Positions 27,437-35,900 of a stretch of DNA of 60,163 nt are shown piece by piece. Source of the stretch: Desulfosporosinus sp. HMP52. Its GTDB lineage: Bacteria > Bacillota > Desulfitobacteriia > Desulfitobacteriales > Desulfitobacteriaceae. The stretch lies in assembly GCF_000765145.1 (NCBI RefSeq), contig NZ_JMGA01000059.1, positions 1-60,163 on the forward strand, written 5' to 3'. The notes beneath the pieces are model-generated. The model saw nothing but the letters and a program-made list of their open reading frames with translations. It did no database searches and was not told where the DNA came from. The position numbers were made by a program, and so were the translations under genes. Positions within the stretch are counted from its first letter, which is position 1. Each line of letters opens with the position of its first letter.

Positions 27437-29491
27437 ATGCGTTTAGGATGGCTAATAGTTTTCACTCTAATGACTGTCTTGGCAATTCTGTCCTTTAGTA
27501 AAGCTCTTAAGAAAAAACTCGGAATTTTGAGCTTAGGTGCCAAAGAAGAAAGATTTGATAATCCTAATCAACGTTTTATGAACTTTGTTAAGTTAGTACT
27601 AGGTCAGAGTAAATTAATTAATGAACCATATGGAGTCGTTCACTTTATCATCTTCTGGGGCTTTATTTTTATTTGTTTAGGGGAATTACCACTAATATTT
27701 GAAGGACTCTTCCCTGCTTATTCTTTCCCTATCTTGGGAACAAACCGCTATTTTTATATGATTAAAGATCTTATGACTGCCTTAGTAATCGTCGGCTTGT
27801 GTTTCGGACTAATTAGAAGATGGGTAATTAAACCTGCTCATTTATCTCGAACACCCGAGGCAGCAATTATTGTAAGCCTGATTTTTGGAGTTATTGTTAC
27901 TGAATGGATCGGCAGCGGCGCAAAAGTAGCTCTTGAGCCTAGTAACAGCGTATACTCACTGGCCATTATGTATCAAAGTTTTGCCACTCTCTTTAGTGGT
28001 TTAAACACTCATACTCTTGAACTGATTGAAAGTGCTTTTTGGTGGATTCATATGTTGATTGTATTTGGTTTCCTGGTTTACATTCCAAACTCAAAGCATA
28101 TGCACCTTTTAGCAGTACACCCTAACACCTATTTCTCTTCTTTGAAACCTATTGGTGGTCAAATTGAAAAAATTGACTTAGAAGATGAAGAGTTAACCGA
28201 ATTAGGGGTTAACCGGATTGAAAGCTTTACTTGGAAGCAACTATTAGACAGCTTTGCTTGTGGAGAATGTGGAAGGTGCATGAATAACTGTCCGGCCAAC
28301 ATTTCCGGCAAACCCTTGAACCCTAAGCGTTTAATCAGCCGCCAATTAAAAGACCATCTTTTAGAAAAAGGTGCCGTCCTGAATGCTAAAGGCTTAACTT
28401 CCACCAGCGATGAAAATGCGGACGCATTAGCAGAAATTGCCGAAAATGATCCTCAAGCATCTGAAATTCTTCAAAAATCCTTAATTGGGGATATCGTTTC
28501 CGAAGAAGAGATTTGGGCATGTACGACTTGTATGTCTTGCCAAGTACAATGTCCGGTTGCCAATGAGCATGTGAATAAGATCATTAATATGCGTCAATCT
28601 CTGGTTATGATGGATAGTAATTTCCCACAAGAGTTACAAACGTCCTTCCGTAACGTCGAGAATAATGCCAACCCTTGGGGTATCGGTTACACCGAACGTG
28701 CAAATTGGGCGTCTGAGTTAGATATCAAATTAATTAGTGAACATGAGAATGTCGATTACCTCTTCTGGGTTGGCTGTGCCGGTTCTTTTGATAGTCGTGC
28801 CCAAAAAGTATCTGTTGCAGTCTCGAAGATTCTTAAGGCTGCAGGTATTAATTTTGCAATCTTAGGAACTGAAGAAAAATGTTGCGGTGATTTTGTTCGC
28901 CGATCAGGAAACGAATATCTATTCCAGACTGCAGCAATAGAAAACGTAGAAATCTTAAATAATTACAATGTGAAAAAAATCATTACAACTTGCCCCCACT
29001 GCCTAAATACTTTGAAGAATGAGTATCCTGATTTCGGCGGTAATTACGAAGTAATCCATCATACACAATTTATCGATCAATTAATTAAGGATGGCAAATT
29101 AGTCCTCAACTCAAAAGGTGACTTTGAACCACAAAGAATTGTTTATCATGATTCCTGTTATCTTGGTCGTTATCAGCAAGAATTCAATTCACCTCGTGCC
29201 CTGTTCAATATGGTTCCTGGTGTTGAATTGGTAGAGATGGATCGTCACCATAATAAGAGCTTTTGCTGTGGTGCAGGTGGTGGCCGTATGTGGTTGGAAG
29301 AGCAAAATGATCAGAGGGTTAATAATCTTCGAGTTGAACAGGCGCTTGATAAAAATGCTGAAGTTATCGGTGCGAATTGCCCCTTCTGTATTACGATGAT
29401 GGAAGATGGCATTAAAGACAAAGTTGACGCCGACAAGCAAACTGTTAAAGTCTTAGATCCTGCTGAGCTCATTGCTAAGATGATAAGCTAG
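27437..29491 (+). CDS. membrane-bound HdrD/EtfD-like Fe-S oxidoreductase
   Basis: A 684-residue electron-transfer protein. Residues 1-230 contain about six membrane helices related to nitrate-reductase gamma/cytochrome-b type subunits. Two ferredoxin-type cluster motifs follow (CGECGRCMNNCP at about 274 and CTTCMSCQVQCP at about 360), then two CCG domains (CCGDF near 481 with CPHC; CCGAGGG near 607 with CPFC) as in heterodisulfide reductase HdrD. Such proteins pass electrons between electron-transfer flavoprotein or a thiol/disulfide and the quinone pool. No etf or acyl-CoA dehydrogenase gene is adjacent, so the partner is unknown. Ribosome-binding site GGGAGGGG. Confidence 0.9.
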   Translation: MRLGWLIVFTLMTVLAILSFSKALKKKLGILSLGAKEERFDNPNQRFMNFVKLVLGQSKLINEPYGVVHFIIFWGFIFICLGELPLIFEGLFPAYSFPILGTNRYFYMIKDLMTALVIVGLCFGLIRRWVIKPAHLSRTPEAAIIVSLIFGVIVTEWIGSGAKVALEPSNSVYSLAIMYQSFATLFSGLNTHTLELIESAFWWIHMLIVFGFLVYIPNSKHMHLLAVHPNTYFSSLKPIGGQIEKIDLEDEELTELGVNRIESFTWKQLLDSFACGECGRCMNNCPANISGKPLNPKRLISRQLKDHLLEKGAVLNAKGLTSTSDENADALAEIAENDPQASEILQKSLIGDIVSEEEIWACTTCMSCQVQCPVANEHVNKIINMRQSLVMMDSNFPQELQTSFRNVENNANPWGIGYTERANWASELDIKLISEHENVDYLFWVGCAGSFDSRAQKVSVAVSKILKAAGINFAILGTEEKCCGDFVRRSGNEYLFQTAAIENVEILNNYNVKKIITTCPHCLNTLKNEYPDFGGNYEVIHHTQFIDQLIKDGKLVLNSKGDFEPQRIVYHDSCYLGRYQQEFNSPRALFNMVPGVELVEMDRHHNKSFCCGAGGGRMWLEEQNDQRVNNLRVEQALDKNAEVIGANCPFCITMMEDGIKDKVDADKQTVKVLDPAELIAKMIS

Positions 29492-29545
29492 TATCAAAGA
29501 AATGCACTTTAGTATTCTAAGTTTCGGTTCCAAGGAGGCAAATCG

Positions 29546-29956
29546 ATGGCAGAGTGTGAAGAGTTAATGAACAGATTTACTTTAGCTGGTCAAGATCGTA
29601 ACATTAGAGAATTACGTAGTCATGAGCTTGAAGAGTATAAATCAATCTACAACGATTTAGTGGCCCAGTACTTCGATTCGAATGGAGAAATCCCTGTAGA
29701 TATGGATATTCAAGTAATTAACAAAATCTATACTCAAAATGACATGAATACAACTCCATTGGGATTGGTTAACGTAAGCTTAGAGTACTTGGCCAGGATC
29801 CTGACCTTTGCTAAAGCTCAGGGAATTCAATGGCAGCTTCAGTGTAGAAAGTGTACAGATACTCACTTTAAGAAATTATCTCATTTTGAGGTTAAAGTAG
29901 ATTGTGACAGAGACGTTTTTGTAACGATGGCTGTCGAGGCAGGATTTCGGTTTTGA
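29546..29956 (+). CDS. small hypothetical protein downstream of the Fe-S oxidoreductase
   Basis: A 136-residue soluble protein with no recognised domain. It is acidic and helical in the first half; the second half carries CRKC and a further Cys (KVDCDRD). It starts 54 bases after the oxidoreductase with AAGGAGG and is followed by a terminator, so the two are probably co-transcribed. A role linked to that enzyme is an inference from position only. Confidence 0.7.
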   Translation: MAECEELMNRFTLAGQDRNIRELRSHELEEYKSIYNDLVAQYFDSNGEIPVDMDIQVINKIYTQNDMNTTPLGLVNVSLEYLARILTFAKAQGIQWQLQCRKCTDTHFKKLSHFEVKVDCDRDVFVTMAVEAGFRF

Positions 29957-29975
29957 TCTAAAAATATTATTGATT

Positions 29976-30006
29976 AAAGGTATCCCACTAGGGATGCCTT
30001 TTTTCT
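29976..30006 (+). terminator. intrinsic terminator
   Basis: AAAGGTATCCC-ACTA-GGGATGCCTTTTTT: an 8-10 base stem with one G-T pair, followed by a T-run. It ends the oxidoreductase/hypothetical transcript. Confidence 0.8.
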
Positions 30007-30034
30007 TATCCAAACTTTCTAAGCAGCTTCAGCC

Positions 30035-30610
30035 CTAAAATCCTTCGGCTTTACAAGAACTTAGTTCTTGTGTTTTAGCAACCAATTTGCGCATAAGATT
30101 AGAAATGGATTTTCTGGCGATATCATCAATTAGCTTTCCATCTTGATCAAATTTTTTACTGGCGTTAGTGATTAATACTTTTCGGCTATTGATGGTTTGG
30201 AGTTCAAGTTTGCCACATACTCTTCGAAGATGATGTTGTACATAGCCCCCACCGAGCACTTCTAGCGATGCACTTATCATCGCCAGGGGTTTCCCTCGTA
30301 ATGGTAAATCACTCCCTCGTGAAGCCCAATCTAAAGCATTCTTTAAAACTGGGGGTATGGAATAATTGTACTCAGGTGTAGATATGAGGAATGCATCTGC
30401 CGTCACCAGTTTGTCTTTCAAATCAATAACAGCTTGAGGTAATCCTTTGGATTCTACATCCTCGTTAAAAATGGGGATCGGCGATAGATCTACGATTTCC
30501 ATAGTTGCGCCTTCCGGAAGTAAGGCTGCCGCCGCTCGCAGAGCTGCTGTGTTGTATGAATTGTTTCTTAAACTTCCAGAAATACCAATGATTCTAATTG
30601 CTTTTGTCAT
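30035..30610 (-). CDS. NADPH-dependent FMN reductase family protein
   Basis: A 191-residue flavodoxin-like protein. The FMN phosphate loop GISGSLRNNSYN is at residues 9-20 and the family signature PEYNYSIPPVLKNALDW near 80-95. Members reduce FMN, quinones, azo dyes or chromate with NAD(P)H. It is close to the usual length. The ribosome-binding site is GGGGGTG. It is monocistronic by appearance. Confidence 0.92.
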   Translation of the reverse strand: MTKAIRIIGISGSLRNNSYNTAALRAAAALLPEGATMEIVDLSPIPIFNEDVESKGLPQAVIDLKDKLVTADAFLISTPEYNYSIPPVLKNALDWASRGSDLPLRGKPLAMISASLEVLGGGYVQHHLRRVCGKLELQTINSRKVLITNASKKFDQDGKLIDDIARKSISNLMRKLVAKTQELSSCKAEGF

Positions 30611-30781
30611 TAAAGCACCCCCTATTAATCTTAGCCTTTGTTTAAATGCGAGAATTAAATGGTGGGAATTATATTTCTGTTTAATATATTCACAATATTC
30701 TACACTTTAGATGCAATTCCTGCTTGGAGTAGTATAAATATTTTGATAATATAAAATAGTATAAAATAATAACAAAATTAT

Positions 30782-30809
30782 AGGTCAGACCGTACTAACG
30801 ATCTGACCT
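30782..30809 (-). terminator. hairpin in the 30611-30924 spacer
   Basis: AGGTCAGA pairs with TCTGACCT around a 12-base loop; the minus-strand side continues into TATAATTTTGTT. It is placed to end the Cys-rich mini-protein gene, about 115 bases after its stop. A second weak repeat (TTAGTCTT/AAGACTAA, 30886-30910) lies closer. Nothing else is seen in this 300-base spacer. Confidence 0.5.
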
Positions 30810-30924
30810 TGATATTTCATATTTAAAAATGACTTCCCTTGTGTGTCATAAATTTTATTTTGCAATATCTTTATGAATTATCTTGTTAGTCTTATTTACT
30901 AGAAGACTAAAGAAACTGGATAAA

Positions 30925-31164
30925 TTATTGGTTTTTTATTCTAAATACTTTTTTCTTACCATCAAGCTTCCCTCTGCTGGCCTTTTCTTCTGAATTTACT
31001 AAGATATCATCTATCTCAATCTCAGCGAAATCTCCCTCTAGAGAATTAATGCATTGGCAGCAATTATCACATTGTTTTAACGGATCAAGATCGCAAAGAT
31101 TGCATTCACCACATTGGGTACAACTTCGATCTTGCAAAACACATGGATCTCCCATAGTATTCAA
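30925..31164 (-). CDS. Cys-rich small protein, probable metal or Fe-S binder
   Basis: A 79-residue protein with nine cysteines within its first 40 residues, including SCTQCGECNLC (CX2CX2CX2C) and CDNCCQC. The spacing is like a ferredoxin-type cluster or zinc cluster. The C-terminal half is charged and Cys-free. Start TTG at 31164 after GGGGGGAG; ATG at 31155 is the alternative but is far from the site. The neighbouring FMN reductase also concerns redox chemistry, but it is separated by a terminator-like hairpin. Unknown family. Confidence 0.65.
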   Translation of the reverse strand: MNTMGDPCVLQDRSCTQCGECNLCDLDPLKQCDNCCQCINSLEGDFAEIEIDDILVNSEEKASRGKLDGKKKVFRIKNQ

Positions 31165-31204
31165 ACTACTACTCCCCCCTATTATCTTGTAAATTGTGGA
31201 CTTC

Positions 31205-32227
31205 CTAAAATATTCCCGGACTTAAGATTAAGGAGTTCGGCTCTTTCGTTAATCCTTTTAAGGCTGCAGCAGTACGCTGCTCACTCCAAGCTTCATCGAG
31301 CAAGAGAATAGTATCTCTGTAGCGTTGCTTACTTCCTAATAAAACAACTAGGTAGTCCCCATCGGATCTTGTTACATAAGAAACCAGACATTGCCCCGCC
31401 TCTGTTGTTGTTCCTGTTTTTAGTCCTTGGTTTCCGGGATAAATCCCAAGGAGACGATTTGTATTCTGCAAATCAGCTTCTCGTAATTTCCCTTGTCCAT
31501 CCGTCCACTGAACATGGGCATTTGCCAATTTGACAAACTTCATCAGTTCTTTATTTTCAATAAATCGAACTGCAATTTTGCTTAGGTCATTAGCTGTTGT
31601 GTATTGATCAGGATCGGGCAACCCATGAGGGGTTGTAAAGTGAGTATTTTGACACCCTAAAGTAGCAGCGTACTCATTGATTTCTTGAGCAAAAGCAGGG
31701 ATCGAGCCACTAACTTTTACTGCCAGAGCTGCAGCCGCATCATTGGAACTGTTAACATATAAGGCAGTTAAAAGATTATGTACGGATATTTCATCTCCCG
31801 GCTGGAGCCCCAGACGTGAGCCTTCTACATTCACTTCTGTCCCAACTCGAACAACATCTGATTCCTTTAAAGATTTTAAAGCCACAAGCCCAGTAATAAG
31901 CTTTAGTGTGCTTGCCGGGGCACGCTGTATATCGGCATTATGGGATTTGATTACCTGATTGGTTAAGGGGTCAATAAGTACATAACTTTCATCTTCTGTT
32001 GAAAGATCTTGGGAGGAAGATCCAGGCTTTAATGATTCAGAAAATTGAACTTTTGTATCGGTCAATCCTGCAGTCTGTAAATTGGCGATGGCTGGACTAA
32101 AATAGCTTAATCCGATCAACAAAAAAACACTGAACAGCAGGCAAAACGTTATAAATGTGGCTTTTCTGGCTTTTGTAGTTTTTCTTTTAGTTCTAGAATT
32201 AGAAACTCGATAATCTAATTGTTTCAC
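31205..32227 (-). CDS. D-alanyl-D-alanine carboxypeptidase (DacF-like, S11)
   Basis: A 340-residue penicillin-binding protein that trims the terminal D-Ala of peptidoglycan stem peptides. The catalytic triad motifs are SxxK (ASTLK, near 104), SSN (near 157) and KTG (GLKTGTT, near 271). An N-terminal basic stretch and hydrophobic segment (FCLLFSVFLLIGLSYF) export or anchor it. It is shorter than typical DacF because the C-terminal beta domain and amphipathic anchor are missing. Start GTG at 32227. Confidence 0.92.
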   Translation of the reverse strand: MKQLDYRVSNSRTKRKTTKARKATFITFCLLFSVFLLIGLSYFSPAIANLQTAGLTDTKVQFSESLKPGSSSQDLSTEDESYVLIDPLTNQVIKSHNADIQRAPASTLKLITGLVALKSLKESDVVRVGTEVNVEGSRLGLQPGDEISVHNLLTALYVNSSNDAAAALAVKVSGSIPAFAQEINEYAATLGCQNTHFTTPHGLPDPDQYTTANDLSKIAVRFIENKELMKFVKLANAHVQWTDGQGKLREADLQNTNRLLGIYPGNQGLKTGTTTEAGQCLVSYVTRSDGDYLVVLLGSKQRYRDTILLLDEAWSEQRTAAALKGLTKEPNSLILSPGIF

Positions 32228-32352
32228 AATAATCCCTCTTTTAAGCTAAGGCCTACCAGTCAGGTCTTAAGATATTATAACATTCCTTATCACAGCAAAC
32301 ATCGCTATTATAACTAATTTAATCCAAGGTGGCAAGTTTTGTTTGCTATACC

Positions 32353-33159
32353 CTAACTAGGATTCTTGGTGTCCGTCCATAATTGCCATACCTTTAAGAA
32401 TGGATAAGGATTAACCCATTGTTCATTGGGAAGTTCTATACCAAAATGAAGGTGGTCCGGAGTGGTCAGGGCATCGCCGGTGTGACCCATTCCGCCAATG
32501 AAATCCCCGGCTGCAATTCTTGCCCCTTTCACAAGATCTGGAGAAATATATTGCAGATGAGCGTAGTAATAATAATTCCCATCATCTCCACGTACACCAA
32601 CTCGCTCACCACCTAATCTGTTCCACCCCAGTTGTTCGATTTTTCCACTACATACACTAACTATACTTGTCCCTTCTTTTCCAAAAAGATCCGTTCCCTC
32701 ATGTCTGCGAATCCCTCCTTCTCGATCTGCTCCAAAACTATCCTCATACCAAGTAGTTCCATTAATGGGGAAGGTGTATTTATAAGGTTTATAATATGAA
32801 TACTTGGCTAAAATTTCACGATGTCTTTTAATCGCCTTAAGCTTATCTGAGGAAAGCTTGCCCCAATTAAGATTTGCGAAGGAAACATCGGATTGTAGTT
32901 GAGTAATAAGTGCTTGAGCTTCTAATTCAGGAATCGTTGAACGTATAGCTATGAGATCCTCAAAAGGGATTGTCGGGGTTCTGGAATTATCCTGTACACA
33001 TTGTTTTACAAGGTCGGGAGTTATTGTTGATAAATAGGGATACACATCAGAATCAATTTTTACCGGCCGATGCAGTACCTGCCAGACAAGGAATGAAGAA
33101 AGTATCACAAAAATCAACTGAATTACCGAAATCAAACCTTTTTTTGACCTTACTCTCAT
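32353..33159 (-). CDS. M23 family metallopeptidase
   Basis: A 268-residue exported peptidase. There is an N-terminal hydrophobic segment (VIQLIFVILSSFLVWQVL), a helical linker and a C-terminal LytM domain with zinc ligands His and Asp in RRHEGTDLFG and the HLHFG motif near the end. LytM enzymes cut peptide cross-links in peptidoglycan. It lies beside a carboxypeptidase gene and divergent from lexA. Ribosome-binding site AGGGGAT. Confidence 0.9.
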   Translation of the reverse strand: MRVRSKKGLISVIQLIFVILSSFLVWQVLHRPVKIDSDVYPYLSTITPDLVKQCVQDNSRTPTIPFEDLIAIRSTIPELEAQALITQLQSDVSFANLNWGKLSSDKLKAIKRHREILAKYSYYKPYKYTFPINGTTWYEDSFGADREGGIRRHEGTDLFGKEGTSIVSVCSGKIEQLGWNRLGGERVGVRGDDGNYYYYAHLQYISPDLVKGARIAAGDFIGGMGHTGDALTTPDHLHFGIELPNEQWVNPYPFLKVWQLWTDTKNPS

Positions 33160-33203
33160 TTAATCCCCTACTCTCATAATTATCTAAGAATTTTTGTGTT
33201 TTG

Positions 33204-33243
33204 CGAACATTTGTTTGCACTTTTAGCGAATGAATGGTACAAT
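33204..33243 (+). promoter_or_regulatory. lexA promoter with LexA (SOS) box
   Basis: CGAACATTTGTTTG at 33204-33217 matches the Gram-positive LexA/DinR operator CGAAC-N4-GTTYG exactly. It overlaps a plausible -35 (TTTGCA, 33214-33219) that is followed after 18 bases by a -10 (TACAAT, 33238-33243). The start codon of lexA is 29 bases on. This is the classic autorepression arrangement. The divergent M23 peptidase promoter could also feel it. Confidence 0.85.
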
Positions 33244-33271
33244 ATTCCTGACTAGATGGGGGTGTTTTTTT

Positions 33272-33886
33272 ATGTACCCGGATTTATCGCAAAGACAAAC
33301 GAAGATTTTGGACTTTATTAAACAAGAAATCCGTAAAAAGGGTTATCCACCAGCCGTAAGAGAAATCGGCGAAGCTGTAGGGTTGTTATCTAGCTCTACT
33401 GTTCATGGGCATCTCCAGACATTGGAGGACAAAGGATATATTCGACGTGATCCTACTAAACCACGTGCAATCGAAATTTTGGATAGTTCCAGCGAAGCCC
33501 TTGAAATGAAAAAAGTAGTGCAGGTCCCTATTGTCGGCCACGTCACAGCCGGTCAACCTATCACGGCAATTGAAAACATTGAAGGGTCCTTTCCCTTATC
33601 AGCGGATTTTGTGCGCCATGACAATATTTTTATGCTTCGCGTCAAGGGCGAAAGTATGATAGGAGCAGGAATATTAGATGGGGATTACATTATCGTTCGC
33701 CAACAAAACGAAGCACGTAATGGTGAAATTGTTGTAGCGTTAATTGGTGATGAAGCGACTGTAAAACGTTTCTTTAAGGAAAGAACTCTGATCCGACTTC
33801 AGCCTGAAAACCCAGCCATGGAACCGATCTACTCCCAGGATGTTTCAATCCTCGGTAAGGTCGTCGGCGTTTTTCGAACTATGTAA
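33272..33886 (+). CDS. lexA: LexA SOS repressor
   Basis: A 204-residue repressor-protease of the standard length. The N-terminal winged helix ([29 protein letters not shown]) binds the SOS box. The self-cleavage site Ala-Gly is at about 92-93 (VTAGQPI), the catalytic Ser at about 128 (GESMIG) and Lys at about 165 (ATVKRF). I chose the ATG at 33272, which gives the canonical N-terminus; an in-frame ATG at 33230 would lie inside the promoter. It represses DNA-repair genes until RecA filaments trigger its autocleavage. Confidence 0.97.
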   Translation: MYPDLSQRQTKILDFIKQEIRKKGYPPAVREIGEAVGLLSSSTVHGHLQTLEDKGYIRRDPTKPRAIEILDSSSEALEMKKVVQVPIVGHVTAGQPITAIENIEGSFPLSADFVRHDNIFMLRVKGESMIGAGILDGDYIIVRQQNEARNGEIVVALIGDEATVKRFFKERTLIRLQPENPAMEPIYSQDVSILGKVVGVFRTM

Positions 33887-33978
33887 TTACTTAATAATTC
33901 CTAATATCAAAGATATGCATAAGATGTATAAGATAACATCAATTTCTATTCAACTTTAACCAGAAGAAGCACAAGAGT

Positions 33979-34029
33979 AAAAAAGCGTTCTCTCTCCACT
34001 GTCCTTGACAGTGAAGGAGAACGCTTTTT
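33979..34029. terminator. bidirectional terminator between lexA and ddl
   Basis: A long imperfect hairpin: AAAAGCGTTCTC with GAGAACGCTTTT, and inside it CCACTGTC-CTT-GACAGTG. It has A/T runs on both sides and lies between convergent genes, so it should serve both strands. Confidence 0.88.
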
Positions 34030-34078
34030 GCTTGCTGTACCCAGTTGAATTTATGGGAACTAAGTTAAACTGGCTCTA

Positions 34079-35185
34079 TTAGTCGTTCTTGGATATTTTA
34101 CAGTTTTGTTTATCCTGAAAACGTTCCATACCCAAGATAATTAAGCGATCGATCAATTCAGAGTAGGGAATGCCTGTAGCTTCCCACAGTTTAGGGTACA
34201 TGGAGATTTCGGTAAAACCCGGTAGAGTATTTATTTCATTAAGAAATATTTCATTTTCATCATTAACAAAGAAGTCAACCCGACTTAAGCCGCTAGCTTC
34301 AACTGCCTGGAAGGCTTGAATGGCCATATGTTGCAATTTCTGGACGACGTCGTCGTTCAGCGCTGCCGGAATTAGAAGACTTGAGCCAATGTTGGAGTAC
34401 TTTGCTTCATAAGTATAGAACTCCTGGGCCGGTAGTACCTCCCCTGGAATGGAGGCGATAGGACTATCGTTTCCTAAGACTGATACTTCTATTTCATGCC
34501 CGGTAATGGACTCTTCAATAACGATTTTACGGTCAAAAATGGCTGCTGTCTTTAAAGACTCTTGAAGTTCTATGCGATCATGAGCCTTGGAGATCCCAAC
34601 GCTCGACCCCAGATTGGCTGGTTTAACAAAGCAGGGATATCCTAGCTGCGCTTCAATCCTATTCAGATAAGTCTCAGGTTCCCTCAGGAACTCTGATCGC
34701 AGTACAGTAACATAACGTGCCGAAGGAAGATTTCTCTCGATGAACACAGCTTTCATTCGATCTTTATCCATCCCCAGAGAAGATCCCAGAACTCCGGATC
34801 CTACATAAGGAACATTAGCCATCTCCAGTAATCCTTGAAGTGTACCGTCCTCCCCATAGGTTCCATGCAGAACCGGGAAAACCAAGTCAAACTTCCCATC
34901 GTTGGGCAGAGATTGACCATTGATAGCCAAGAAATGTGGTTGAGTAGGATCGATGACTAAAGTTACCTGTAAACCCTCCGTAGTCGTCGGGAAGCCTTCT
35001 TTCAAGATTCGATCCGGTATAACTCCCCAGAACCACTGTCCTTGTTTGTTAATACCAATCGTTTCTACATTGTAACGACTTCTGTCAATCGCTCTGTAGA
35101 TTGACGATGCAGAGTTTAAGGAAACCTCATGTTCCCCTGAGCGCCCACCGAACAGAAGAACCACAGTTAGTTTGTGATCATTCAT
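34079..35185 (-). CDS. ddl: D-alanine--D-alanine ligase
   Basis: A 368-residue ATP-grasp enzyme that joins two D-alanines for peptidoglycan precursors. Signatures include GGRSGEHEVSLNS near the N-terminus, HGTYGEDGTLQGLLE, GSSVGISKA and the C-terminal EINTLPGFTEISMYP magnesium-binding segment. The length fits the longer VanA/Ddl-A-like group. It is preceded by AGGAGG. Near lepB and two cell-wall hydrolase genes. Confidence 0.96.
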   Translation of the reverse strand: MNDHKLTVVLLFGGRSGEHEVSLNSASSIYRAIDRSRYNVETIGINKQGQWFWGVIPDRILKEGFPTTTEGLQVTLVIDPTQPHFLAINGQSLPNDGKFDLVFPVLHGTYGEDGTLQGLLEMANVPYVGSGVLGSSLGMDKDRMKAVFIERNLPSARYVTVLRSEFLREPETYLNRIEAQLGYPCFVKPANLGSSVGISKAHDRIELQESLKTAAIFDRKIVIEESITGHEIEVSVLGNDSPIASIPGEVLPAQEFYTYEAKYSNIGSSLLIPAALNDDVVQKLQHMAIQAFQAVEASGLSRVDFFVNDENEIFLNEINTLPGFTEISMYPKLWEATGIPYSELIDRLIILGMERFQDKQNCKISKND

Positions 35186-35276
35186 TATACCCCATCCTCC
35201 CTAAATATGTAGTTTACTTTCTCATCAAGACTGTCCTCTGTTAAAAGACCAACTATAAGAGTATATGCGATAAAAA

Positions 35277-35311
35277 GAAAAAAGCTCCTACCTAACGGTC
35301 AAGAGCTCCAA
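35277..35311 (-). terminator. terminator overlapping the lepB stop
   Basis: On the minus strand AGCTC-15 bases-GAGCT is followed by TTTTTTCTTTTT. The hairpin begins inside the last codons of lepB and would end that transcript just before ddl's promoter region. The stem is short. Confidence 0.5.
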
Positions 35312-35837
35312 TTTGATCTAGAGGCCAATATCGAAATAGAGTTCTTCCGGTAATATTATCTACGGGTAAAAATCCCCATTCTCTTGAATCAGCACTGTTG
35401 TTGCGATTATCTCCCATGACAAATACAGAATCGTTGGGAACAACTATTGGACCGAAATCACTGTTGGCATTATCTACCACATAGGATTCCTCAAGTCGTT
35501 GATCGTTTACATAAGTTTTTTTACTGCGTATTTCAACTTTATCCCCTGCTAGCCCAACAACCCGTTTAATATAGTCATCCGTAGCATGAGCACTCGGTGG
35601 TGGATGAAAAACAATAATATCTCCATGATTAATATGATCAAACCTCTTAAAGAAGAACTTGTCCACAATGACCCTATCTTCAAGTTGAATTGTAGGGAGC
35701 ATTGAACCTGTAGGGATTTTTCGCGCTTCAATCACATAGGTGCGCAATACCCAGGAAAGCGCGAAAGCAATTAGGACAATTTCAACAAGTTCAATTAAGA
35801 ATCGAAAAGAACTTTTTGGAGTCTCCGAACTTTCCAT
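35292..35837 (-). CDS. lepB: type I signal peptidase
   Basis: A 181-residue membrane protease that removes signal peptides. One N-terminal membrane helix (VEIVLIAFALSWVLRTYV), the catalytic Ser in TGSMLPT near 43, the catalytic Lys in DDYIKRVVGLAGD near 89 and the C-terminal GDNRNNSADSREWG box are all present. Size typical of Gram-positive enzymes (SipS-like). It acts on the outer face of the membrane. Confidence 0.95.
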   Translation of the reverse strand: MESSETPKSSFRFLIELVEIVLIAFALSWVLRTYVIEARKIPTGSMLPTIQLEDRVIVDKFFFKRFDHINHGDIIVFHPPPSAHATDDYIKRVVGLAGDKVEIRSKKTYVNDQRLEESYVVDNANSDFGPIVVPNDSVFVMGDNRNNSADSREWGFLPVDNITGRTLFRYWPLDQIGALDR

Positions 35838-35900
35838 AAGTCACCTCTTTCTACTCTTCATATTAACATAAATTCATGAATGTTTAAAACAACAATTCAG

